DNA of 21,601 bases from Deltaproteobacteria bacterium UBA5329. GTDB lineage: Bacteria; Desulfobacterota; Syntrophorhabdia; Syntrophorhabdales; Syntrophorhabdaceae. Location: positions 1-21,601 of the forward strand of contig DHQV01000019.1 in NCBI GenBank assembly GCA_002408185.1. Direction: 5' to 3'. The notes below the pieces were generated by a model. That model saw only the letters and a program-made list of their open reading frames with translations. It did not search any database and was not told where the DNA came from. Positions 15,014-21,601 of this stretch are shown one piece after another (position 1 is the stretch's first letter; every line of letters starts with the position of its first letter). The position numbers were made by a program, and so were the translations under genes.

Positions 15014-15200
15014 TGTGCGGTTAGTTCGGAGGTACCCGTCACTCTTTGTTGAGACGTGTTTTTGTTTACGTACCTGACCCAAATTCATTATAGATAGACC
15101 TCCAGGCTCATCGTTGATGGCGCTTTTTATTGTCTGGATTTAAATGCTTTTGAGGGGGACTCTCCGCCATGTCGGTGGGGAGGTGCCTTCGGACGAAAAC

Positions 15201-15331
15201 CAATTCCGGAAAAAATGCCAAAACTTCTTTTGCAAAGTCTTTTTTGTATGAGAGATTGGCGTAAAGAGGGGGTGGGGGTCCCCCCTTGAGAAAATCGGGC
15301 TGTATGGAGTCTCAGGAAAAAAATGATTTCT
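15201..15331. repeat. Dispersed G-rich repeat, copy B (most diverged)
   Basis: It aligns with copies C and D through AATTCCGGAAAAAATGCC, TTTTTTGTATGAGAGATTGG, CGTAAAGAGGGGGTGGGGG, AAAATCGGGC and GTCTCAGGAAAA. Here the G-run is followed by CCCCCC, making a palindromic GGGGGTCCCCC core that copies C and D have lost. It lies between the RpoD-like gene's promoter and the 3' end of the kinase gene. Confidence 0.8.
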
Positions 15332-15422
15332 CCTTTCTACAAACGATTATTGTATGCAAAGGGACCCGGTAATTCGAGCCGCAACAGAGAAAAAAACCAG
15401 AAGACTTTGCGGCTGGGATTGA

Positions 15423-18400
15423 TTACCAACTATATTCATCCAGCACATGACGTATAACGCGGGCTAATTCTTGTCTGCTCACGGGTTTTGCCAGGAATTC
15501 TTTAACACCTGCCGTTTTTGCCGCAGCCGGAGAAGCGGTCAGACTGTGTCCGGTGCAGAGAATGATGGGAATGCCTGGTCGTACTGTGATTGCCTTTTTG
15601 GCGAGGGTCATACCCGACATTGAAGGCATGGATTGATCCGTGATAACAAGATCAAAACGGGAAGGATCCGAAGATAATATCTTCAAGGCCTCAACGGGAT
15701 CGGTCACTGCAGTCACACGGTAGCCGAGTTTCTCAAGAGTAGCTTTGGCCCATTCCACGAGCATATCTTCATCATCAACAAAAAGGATGCTCTCGGTACC
15801 CGTGGCTGTTTGGGGGTGCCCAATATCCTCTGCTTTAATCTTTGCTTTTACCTTAGGCAGAAACACTCTGAAGGTGGAGCCTATTCCGGGCTCACTCTCA
15901 ACGGTAATGGTGCCTTGGAGATCGGTTACGATCCCATACACGACAGCGAGGCCCATCCCTGTCCCCATCCCTGGTCCTCGTGTGGTGAAAAAGGGCTCAA
16001 AAGCCCGTTTCATCACCTCGGGACTCATGCCAGTACCGGTATCCTTTACCATTAGCTGCACATATTCCGCAGGCACCAGGTCTGATTCAAACACGGGTGA
16101 TTCGGGGAGCACATTAACATTACTCAGGCAAATATCCAGAGTTCCGCCTTTCTCTTCCATGGCAAGCGATGCATTTGTGGCGAGGTTCATAATGATCTGC
16201 TGTACTTCTATCGGGGCTGCGATGATTGTATCCGATGCCGTCTCAATACGGAGACTTATCTGGATATCAGCCGGGATAGATGCCCTGACAAGCAGTATCG
16301 TCTCTTTGATAATGGGAGTGGGAGACAGGGGCACCCTCTCATAATTGGTCTTCCTGCTGAATGCGAGGATCTGCTTCACAAGGTCCCGCGCCCTTAGCGC
16401 AGATTTATGGATATTCTGAAGGCTCCTGTCTACAGGCAGAAGATCAGCAGAATCATCAATTGCCATCTCCGTAAAGCCCAGGATGGCGGCGAGGATATTG
16501 TTGAAGTCATGGGCAATGCCTCCCGCGAGGGTGCCGATGGCTTCCATTTTTTGGGACTGGCGGAGTTGTTCCTCCACTTTTTGACGCTCCTTTGTCTCGT
16601 GTTGAAGTGACGCATAGGCTTCTTGAAGCTCCGCGGTCCTTTCCTCAACACGACGTTCGAGTTCATCACGATATTTATGGAGTTCTTGCTCAATTTTCTT
16701 TCTCTCGTCGATATCAAGATTGATGCCGACCCAGCAGGTAATCTCCCCATCTTCATTTCTCACGGGGAGACCTCTGGTTAAAACAGTATGATATTTCCCG
16801 TCCGGACCGAGTATACGATGTTCGCTATCCCAAGGCTCCCCAGTCTGAATACAGTGCATCCACTTTTCCATCATGGGTTCAACATCTTCGGGTGGGAGCC
16901 TGTGTGTCCAACCAAATTGTTGCTGCTCCTCCTGCGTCATTTCAAGAAGGTCGAGGAAGGACTGGCTTACATATAAAGCCCCTCCGTTTGGATCGCATAG
17001 CCAAACGCCGTAAGGTACCGTCTCTCCCATGATCCGATATTTTTGTTCACTTTGCCGGAGGGCTTCCTCCATATTTTTGCGCTCGGTAATGTCGATAAAA
17101 GCTCCCACAGATCCCCTTACCCGGCCGTCTGATGTGAGAAGAGGAGTCGCCGAACCGAGAATATTCAGTGTCTTACCGCTCGGCAAGATAACGTCCAGTT
17201 CTGCATCACGAATGTCAATGTTCTTTGAAGCCGACAACTGCATAGGCAATTCTTCCGGCTTCAGCTCCTTGCCATTAAGGAAGAACCGACGAGCCGATGA
17301 AAAGTTGGCTGATACATTCTCCTCTTCATGTGCCTCATAAAAGCTGTTGGCGACCCGGTTACCGATTATTTCGTTACATTGGGGGTCGTAACATACCCAT
17401 AATGCGACCGGCGCTACTTCCATCAGGGATTCAACTTCCTCAACCCGGCGGCGTAACGCTTCCTTGCTAGCCAATAATGCTTGTTCGTCTTGCTTCCGCC
17501 GAGTAATGTCTTGTAACAAGACGACAAAATAATCCACAGAGCCGTCCGATCGGCGGATACACCTTGTCGAGAGCGTCGTGAACAATACCTGTCCATTTTT
17601 GCGTATAAATCGCTTATCTATGGAGTACCCGTCTAGCTCTCCGGCCATGACGCGATTAAAACTGGCGACATCAGCCTCTAAGTCATCAGGATGGGTCATA
17701 TCGGCCCAGGTCTTCTGCATAAGCTCGTCCCGTTCATAACCCAGCATCTCGCAAACATTATCGTTGATTTCAATCCAACCTTGAGTGGGAGAGGTAATCG
17801 CCATGCCAATGAGCCCAAGCTCGAAATAGCTGCGGGATCGTTCCTCGCTCCTGCGTAGTTCCTCCTTGGCCCTTTTGCGTTCGTCGATCTCTGTCTGGAG
17901 TGCAACATTAGCGTTGTGCAACTCCTCTACCTTCTGTTTCTCTTCGCTCAATGTGGTCCTGCGGACAACCCATCCCAAGGTGATCAGGGCGAAAAACATA
18001 GCAATCGAAACGGCTGAGTATATTTTGACCCGATACCGCCATCCACTCATAATCGAATCTATGGGGACAGTTGTTGCCGCTATTAACGGAAGATTTGCAA
18101 TTTTCCGGTACGCGACTAGACGTCTTACCCCATCTATCCCATCCGTTTCGTATATTCCCGATAGTTGATTGTTCGCAAGCATAGGAAACCATTTTAAATT
18201 TGTGAAGATCTTGCCCAGCAAATCATACTGCATCGGTTGCCTGAGGACCAGGGAACCGTCAGTGCGGAAAACGCTGACCGTACTTCCTTGACCTATGTCA
18301 AGATATTTCAGAAACTCTGCATAATTATCTGTTTCTATGGCTACTAGAATGACGCCGAGAAACTCGCCGCGCTTTCCGGTGATGCGGCGGCTGATGCTAA

Positions 18401-18908
18401 AATTGTATTTCTTGCTAATCTTGCCTAACACGACGGGACCAACATAAAACTCTGCGCCCTGTTCACGGTGTGCCTTAAAATGTTCTCTTTCCGAGTAGTT
18501 TACCTGAGGTGTTGGATATAACTTTGAGTGAAGGACAAGATTTGCATTTTTGTCGATGTAGACCAGGAAGCCTTTATCCGGCAGCCCCAAAGCCATATTT
18601 GCCAACCATTCCCAATCCTTCGCAGATGGCTTTTCTGTTCCCATTCCGGTGCTTTCAATTTTCTCATGAATAATACGGAGGATGGCGTCCGTACCGATAA
18701 CTGTCCGCTGCATCCTTTCTTCCAGGGATAAAGATGATTTCTGCAATATAGCGTACGCTCGATGGAGGGTGTAATTATAATCGGTTCGGGCAGTCAACCA
18801 TAATGCAAGAGCATCGACGCAGATGAGGAATATAAGGACTGTCAGGAGATAATGCAGTGATTTGAATCTGTGTGGTTTGTTTGGGTTCATTTTAGTTAGC
18901 CAGTCCAT
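15423..18908 (-). CDS. Hybrid sensor histidine kinase (dCache-PAS-PAS-PAS-HisKA-HATPase-receiver)
   Basis: A 1161-residue inner-membrane kinase. TM1 is about residues 19-40, a periplasmic Cache-type sensor about 41-290 (FLVYIDKNANLVLHSK, YVGPVVLGKISKKYNFSISR), TM2 about 295-315, then three PAS domains, about 355-472, 490-610 and 620-737, each ending in a DITxRK or DIDERK-type motif. A coiled coil covers about 738-785. The H-box is GGIAHDFNN (His800), with the N-box at about 903-914 (QQIIMNLATNAS), DTGTGM, FEPFFTTR and GTGMGLAVVYG. The receiver is about 1040-1160, with acidic pair Asp1045/Asp1046, acceptor Asp1091 and Lys1141. No cognate output regulator is adjacent, so the phosphate must pass to an unlinked protein or act through the receiver. 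The start is uncertain: ATG 18908 is 18 bases from AGGAG, and ATG 18890 (MNPNKPH) follows a small upstream ORF. Confidence 0.95.
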   Translation of the reverse strand: MDWLTKMNPNKPHRFKSLHYLLTVLIFLICVDALALWLTARTDYNYTLHRAYAILQKSSLSLEERMQRTVIGTDAILRIIHEKIESTGMGTEKPSAKDWEWLANMALGLPDKGFLVYIDKNANLVLHSKLYPTPQVNYSEREHFKAHREQGAEFYVGPVVLGKISKKYNFSISRRITGKRGEFLGVILVAIETDNYAEFLKYLDIGQGSTVSVFRTDGSLVLRQPMQYDLLGKIFTNLKWFPMLANNQLSGIYETDGIDGVRRLVAYRKIANLPLIAATTVPIDSIMSGWRYRVKIYSAVSIAMFFALITLGWVVRRTTLSEEKQKVEELHNANVALQTEIDERKRAKEELRRSEERSRSYFELGLIGMAITSPTQGWIEINDNVCEMLGYERDELMQKTWADMTHPDDLEADVASFNRVMAGELDGYSIDKRFIRKNGQVLFTTLSTRCIRRSDGSVDYFVVLLQDITRRKQDEQALLASKEALRRRVEEVESLMEVAPVALWVCYDPQCNEIIGNRVANSFYEAHEEENVSANFSSARRFFLNGKELKPEELPMQLSASKNIDIRDAELDVILPSGKTLNILGSATPLLTSDGRVRGSVGAFIDITERKNMEEALRQSEQKYRIMGETVPYGVWLCDPNGGALYVSQSFLDLLEMTQEEQQQFGWTHRLPPEDVEPMMEKWMHCIQTGEPWDSEHRILGPDGKYHTVLTRGLPVRNEDGEITCWVGINLDIDERKKIEQELHKYRDELERRVEERTAELQEAYASLQHETKERQKVEEQLRQSQKMEAIGTLAGGIAHDFNNILAAILGFTEMAIDDSADLLPVDRSLQNIHKSALRARDLVKQILAFSRKTNYERVPLSPTPIIKETILLVRASIPADIQISLRIETASDTIIAAPIEVQQIIMNLATNASLAMEEKGGTLDICLSNVNVLPESPVFESDLVPAEYVQLMVKDTGTGMSPEVMKRAFEPFFTTRGPGMGTGMGLAVVYGIVTDLQGTITVESEPGIGSTFRVFLPKVKAKIKAEDIGHPQTATGTESILFVDDEDMLVEWAKATLEKLGYRVTAVTDPVEALKILSSDPSRFDLVITDQSMPSMSGMTLAKKAITVRPGIPIILCTGHSLTASPAAAKTAGVKEFLAKPVSRQELARVIRHVLDEYSW

Positions 18909-18915
18909 GTTTCAT
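18892..18915 (-). CDS. Seven-codon upstream ORF at the kinase start
   Basis: Minus-strand ATG 18915, 11 bases after AGGAG (18931-18927), encodes MKHGLAN and stops with TAA at 18894-18892, one base before ATG 18890 of the kinase (MNPNKPH). It overlaps the alternative kinase start at 18908 in another frame. It could couple translation of the kinase to the small ORF. It could also be chance, if 18908 is used. Confidence 0.3.
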   Translation of the reverse strand: MKHGLAN

Positions 18916-19340
18916 ATACGATTGTTCTCCTAAATAATAGCACGTTTCTTTTTGACATATTTATAGTGAGGGTAATTTCCTAACGTTGGGATTAACAATT
19001 AGGCGGTCATTACTTGCTTCCGTGATTGTTACGGTAATACTTGATTCTCTGCAATGCAACCCGGCTTTTCTGCAATATCTCTGATACAATGTTCGTGTAT
19101 GACAAAAGTTGCCGATTTAACCATCAATTTCCGGAGTGTAGAGTTTGGCAAAGAGGCGAAGAAATAAAGCCGGTTCTGTTCTGGGAGATTTTTGCCTGCG
19201 TCAATGGGACAGAAGTTGAAGTCAGACATGCAATACATAAATAGAACAGCAGTAATGATCAATTACTATGGGTTGATTCGGATATACCATATCCCTGGAA
19301 AGTATAAAGGAAAGGTCCCTATATCTTTCAGGGTGTAGGG
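18916..19340. other. Non-coding stretch upstream of the kinase
   Basis: No convincing gene. It contains two short frames: one from ATG 19099 (MTKVADLTINFRS) that stops after about 22 codons, and one from ATG 19041. Both resemble worn-down coding sequence but I cannot assign them. The minus-strand kinase promoter should lie near 18940-18975, with TATTAT as a possible -10 and no clear -35. Confidence 0.4.
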
Positions 19341-19703
19341 ATGTGTCCGGGAAAAGAAGTCCTTTGGTGTTCATGTATACCAATGTTTTTCAACCGTCTG
19401 ATAGATCAAGGACGTCCTGAAGGCGAGGGATGGATAGGGTGTAACGGTATTGCCGGCCCTTTAGGGATGGTCTGTGCACTGCAGAGGTCCCCATCGACTC
19501 AATAGGGCGAAGCCGGAATCGTACATCGTGTCGCTTTGGTTCTTTCGCTGAATCCCCCGCTTATATATGTAGGGCGCAACAGGGTGGCCCATGTACTGGA
19601 ACAATTGGAAAGGGTCACATCCGTCGAGATCCTCAGGGATACAGGAGCGGTTGGGCTGTTCGACGAGGATGAAAAGGGTATCGCAAAAAAGCTATATCTT
19701 TGA
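19341..19703 (+). pseudogene. Unrecognised ORF interrupted by an in-frame TAG
   Basis: The frame from ATG 19341 to TGA 19701-19703 is 121 codons long and is broken only by TAG at codon 55 (19503-19505). Both halves read like real protein: MCPGKEVLWCSCIPMFFNRL, then GEGWIGCNGIAGPLGMVCAL, then after the TAG HRVALVLSLNPPLIYVGRNR and DTGAVGLFDEDEKGIAKKLY. I do not recognise the family. There is no good ribosome site, and the surroundings are decayed genes, so a dead gene is most likely. Amber readthrough is possible but unsupported. Its end overlaps the start of the BRO relic by four bases. Confidence 0.5.
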
Positions 19704-19920
19704 TGGTAGCGAAGGATGTTGGTGATATTTTAGGAATCACCAGGCTCAAATCCGTCGTCCTAACAATGATGAAAATGTGTGCGTTTAACACAAACCCTTG
19801 GAGGCCCTCATGCCTTCGCACGAACCCGGTCTATCGTCTAGTCGGAAGAAAGAGGCGCTTGGGTTTTAGCGGTGGGTCATTCATGAGGTTTTTCCTCAGA
19901 TCAGAAGGACTCGCCAATAG
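19700..19920 (+). pseudogene. Decayed BRO-family (Bro-N) phage antirepressor-like gene
   Basis: The pieces of a Bro-N domain occur in order but in changing frames. ATG 19700 begins VAKDVGDILGI (family: FVAKDVADILG). In the other frame come NDENVCV (family: DEDEKGV), then HEPGL at 19819-19833 (family: NEPGLYRL, whose YRLV is in the first frame), SRKKEALGF (family: SRKPEAKxF), then a TAG at 19867, then RWVIHEVFPQIRRT at 19870-19911 (family: FKRWVTHEVLPxIRKTG), and a stop at 19918-19920. At least one frameshift and one internal stop make it non-functional. BRO proteins are DNA-binding antirepressors of phages and mobile elements. Its end sits 17 bases before copy C of the dispersed repeat. Confidence 0.72.
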
Positions 19921-19937
19921 TCGACCATGTAAAGATA

Positions 19938-20075
19938 TTTCATGCAACCGGATATCAAAAAAATACCAAACAATTCTGGAAAGTCGTTTTTGCATGAGAG
20001 GTTGACGTAAAGAGGGGGGTGGGGGGTCCTTGGGGAAATCGGGTGGTATGGGGGGTCTCAGGGAAAAGAATGCTT
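19938..20075. repeat. Dispersed G-rich repeat, copy C
   Basis: Positions 19955-20075 are identical to 21481-21601 over 121 bases. A further 17 bases to the left (TTTCATGCAACCGGATA) match copy A but not copy D. The plus strand carries GGGGGG-T-GGGGGG-TCCTT-GGGG-AAATC-GGG-TGGTAT-GGGGGG, which fits the G-quadruplex pattern. It lies 129 bases beyond the 3' end of the RpoH-like gene. Confidence 0.93.
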
Positions 20076-20204
20076 TCTTTCACCTTTTCTAATGCTCATA
20101 GTTGGAGATGCCGGGAAACTAATGGCTACTACGAGAAAGAGGTAATGCTCGGCATGGCAGTTGTGGTGGCGATTCGTCTTGATGATGCGAGGTCAGATTG
20201 CCCG

Positions 20205-21131
20205 TTATGTCACCCCAATATTAATGGTGGTATTTTGCAGGCCAAAGTCTGCAAGGTTTGCCTCCAGATGTGCATAGAACCTCTTTATTATCCTGGCTTG
20301 TACCTGCCTCACCCGTTCTCGTGAGATCTGATACCTGTCTCCCAGTACCCGAAGTGACGTCGGCTCCTCTGCCACAACACGATGATCGAATATGTATCGG
20401 TCTCTGTCGTCCAGAGTGGCTCTGAACTTCTTCACTATTTTCGATAATGATGCAAATTTACACTGTCCTGAAACCAACTCCTCCACATCCTGGCTGGAGC
20501 TGATCCTATCAACAAATGTTTCGTCACTTCCATCATAGACGGGGATGTCGAGGGATACGTCGTTATGGGAAAGTCTCTTCTCCATATCCTCCACTTCCCA
20601 TTCCTTTAAGCCAAAATTACTTGCAAGGAGCTTTGACGTGGGATAAATCCCGCTGGCTTCAAGCTTCTGTTTTTCGGCGTTTAATTTATAAAAAAGCTTT
20701 CTCTGGCCCTGTGTAGTTCCGACCTTAACAAGACTCCAGGAATCCATGATGTGTTTGAGAATGTAAGCACGTATCCAGAAGGAAGCATACGTTGAGAACT
20801 TTGTCCCTTTATGAGGATTATATTTCTTCACAGCGTGAAGGAGGCCGACATTGCCTTCCTGGATGAGATCGAGAATATTGAGATTTGTATTGTAATATCC
20901 CGCAGCAATCTTGACCACAATCCTGAGGTTTGACACGGTGAGTTTCTGAGCCGCCGCCATGTCATGATGATCGAAGACAAGCCGCGTAATCTTACTTTCT
21001 TCTTCCCTCGTTAATAAGGGATATCTGCGCAAGTCTGCGATGTATTTTTTGAACGGGTCGGAACGCAGCGGCAAATCTTTATCGTCTAATGATTCTGTCC
21101 CGACATCAATTGAATCTGTTTCTTCGGACAT
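20205..21131 (-). CDS. RpoH-like (sigma-32 family) sigma factor
   Basis: A 308-residue protein starting at ATG 21131, with GGGGGAG nine bases upstream. A GTG six codons earlier has no ribosome site. Residues 1-25 are acidic. Region 1.2/2.1 begins near 25 (DPFKKYIADLRRYPLLTREEE). Region 2 is about 62-130 (KLTVSNLRIVVKIAAGYYN, DLIQEGNVGLLHAVKKYNP, KFSTYASFWIRAYILKHIMD). Region 3 starts with the family hallmark VGTTQGQRKLFYKLN (RpoH box, 137-151). Region 4 is about 237-290 (DRDRYIFDHRV, VLGDRYQISRERVRQVQARI). RpoH directs heat-shock or envelope-stress genes. This one has shifts from E. coli RpoH and could be a second copy with another regulon. It is isolated, bracketed by repeat copies C and D, and has a long foldable leader. 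Confidence 0.92.
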   Translation of the reverse strand: MSEETDSIDVGTESLDDKDLPLRSDPFKKYIADLRRYPLLTREEESKITRLVFDHHDMAAAQKLTVSNLRIVVKIAAGYYNTNLNILDLIQEGNVGLLHAVKKYNPHKGTKFSTYASFWIRAYILKHIMDSWSLVKVGTTQGQRKLFYKLNAEKQKLEASGIYPTSKLLASNFGLKEWEVEDMEKRLSHNDVSLDIPVYDGSDETFVDRISSSQDVEELVSGQCKFASLSKIVKKFRATLDDRDRYIFDHRVVAEEPTSLRVLGDRYQISRERVRQVQARIIKRFYAHLEANLADFGLQNTTINIGVT

Positions 21132-21175
21132 GGTTGCCGTCTCCCCCACGATCTTGTTTTTGCAAGGAGTGCATG

Positions 21176-21311
21176 ATTCTCACAGTCGGTGAGCCTCCAT
21201 GCTTATGACACAGGATACCGCAGGCAAGCTCTTGTGTCTGTAGCGAAACCGACAAGAAGGGTGTCATCTTTTTTGCTACAGGGATGGGGAAGATATTCAT
21301 CCTGTGAGAAT
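21176..21311 (-). promoter_or_regulatory. Foldable leader of the RpoH-like gene with competing stems
   Basis: The 5' region holds several perfect complementary pairs that exclude one another. Outer: ATTCTCACAG (21176-21185) with CTGTGAGAAT (21302-21311). CACAGGAT (21209-21216) with ATCCTGTG (21299-21306), sharing bases with the outer arm. GACACA (21207-21212) with TGTGTC (21233-21238). CTGTAGC (21238-21244) with GCTACAG (21275-21281). A small hairpin CTCAC-AGTCG-GTGAG (21179-21193) would compete with the outer stem. This looks like a switchable mRNA leader (ligand or temperature). No known class is recognised, and the promoter is not clear. Confidence 0.5.
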
Positions 21312-21480
21312 ATCACGACCACGTATCGAGTGCCTTTAAGACAAGAAGTCGAGCAATGGCGTTTTACTGCTTGGTGCATTATTGAATGCCATTTGTAACC
21401 TTGGCTATTGAAGCAATATTACAAAACTCAGTTACGGGAAGGAATGAGCAATTAGCGGGTGCAGAGTGTACATGGCAATT

Positions 21481-21601
21481 TCAAAAAAATACCAAACAAT
21501 TCTGGAAAGTCGTTTTTGCATGAGAGGTTGACGTAAAGAGGGGGGTGGGGGGTCCTTGGGGAAATCGGGTGGTATGGGGGGTCTCAGGGAAAAGAATGCT
21601 T
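21481..21601. repeat. Dispersed G-rich repeat, copy D (cut by window edge)
   Basis: Identical to 19955-20075 over all 121 bases to the end of the window. The match starts abruptly at 21481; to its left the sequence differs from copies A and C. It lies 350 bases upstream of the RpoH-like gene and in the same orientation as copy C. Confidence 0.93.

Noticed and set aside
19700..20005. Intact 101-codon plus-strand ORF
   Set aside because: Only its first part fits the Bro-N family; the rest is out of frame relative to the family and the end is encoded by repeat copy C, so it is a relic rather than a gene.
20019..20324. Plus-strand frame of 101 codons at the 3' end of the RpoH-like gene
   Set aside because: It starts inside repeat copy C and runs antisense into the sigma gene; no family support.

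Overview
The window looks like chromosomal DNA of a Gram-negative, probably deltaproteobacterial or Desulfobacterota-type bacterium. The signs are OmpA-type and other lipoproteins, a periplasmic FKBP, an RpoD-like and an RpoH-like sigma factor, two sigma-54 promoters, and a 1161-residue hybrid sensor kinase with several PAS domains. Syntrophorhabdus-like bacteria would fit, but that is a guess from style, not from a marker gene. There are no rRNA or tRNA genes, no CRISPR array and no intact transposase.

Layout. 1-2880 (minus): N-terminal 960 codons of a giant exported repeat protein that runs off the left edge, preceded by a long structured leader. 3252-3947 (minus): periplasmic FKBP/Mip-like protein with altered active-site residues. 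4030-5680: gene-poor, with a doubtful ORF, a serine-recombinase relic and the first copy of a dispersed G-rich repeat. 5682-6735 (minus): OmpA/glycine-zipper lipoprotein and a His/Tyr/Pro-rich exported protein, the latter behind a consensus sigma-54 promoter. 7303-8064 (plus): secreted endonuclease I. 8114-8524 (minus): double-TM2 membrane protein. 8639-9464 (plus): sigma-54 promoter with two upstream palindromes, driving an exported Ala/Lys/Pro-rich protein with a strong terminator. 9586-10832 (plus): mscL and an aqpZ-like aquaporin. 10833-11940: gene-free, with inverted repeats and a terminator. 11950-13139 (minus): helical lipoprotein and 3D-domain protein. 13417-14913 (minus): RpoD-like sigma factor. 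15423-18908 (minus): hybrid kinase. 18909-20080: decayed genes, including a BRO-type antirepressor relic. 20205-21131 (minus): RpoH-like sigma factor with a highly foldable leader.

The genes share a theme of envelope and stress biology: outer-membrane and periplasmic proteins, osmotic channels (MscL plus water channel), folding factors and alternative transcription (sigma-54 promoters, RpoD-like and RpoH-like sigmas, a sensor kinase).

The most unusual structure is a dispersed, non-coding, G-run-rich repeat of about 120-140 bp with four copies in the window (about 4.7, 15.3, 20.0 and 21.5 kb). The last two are identical over 121 bp and bracket the RpoH-like gene as direct repeats. Two copies sit beside decayed mobile or phage-type genes. 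Next in interest are the sigma-54 promoter with twin palindromes at 8639-8767 and the mutually exclusive pairings in the leader of the RpoH-like gene.
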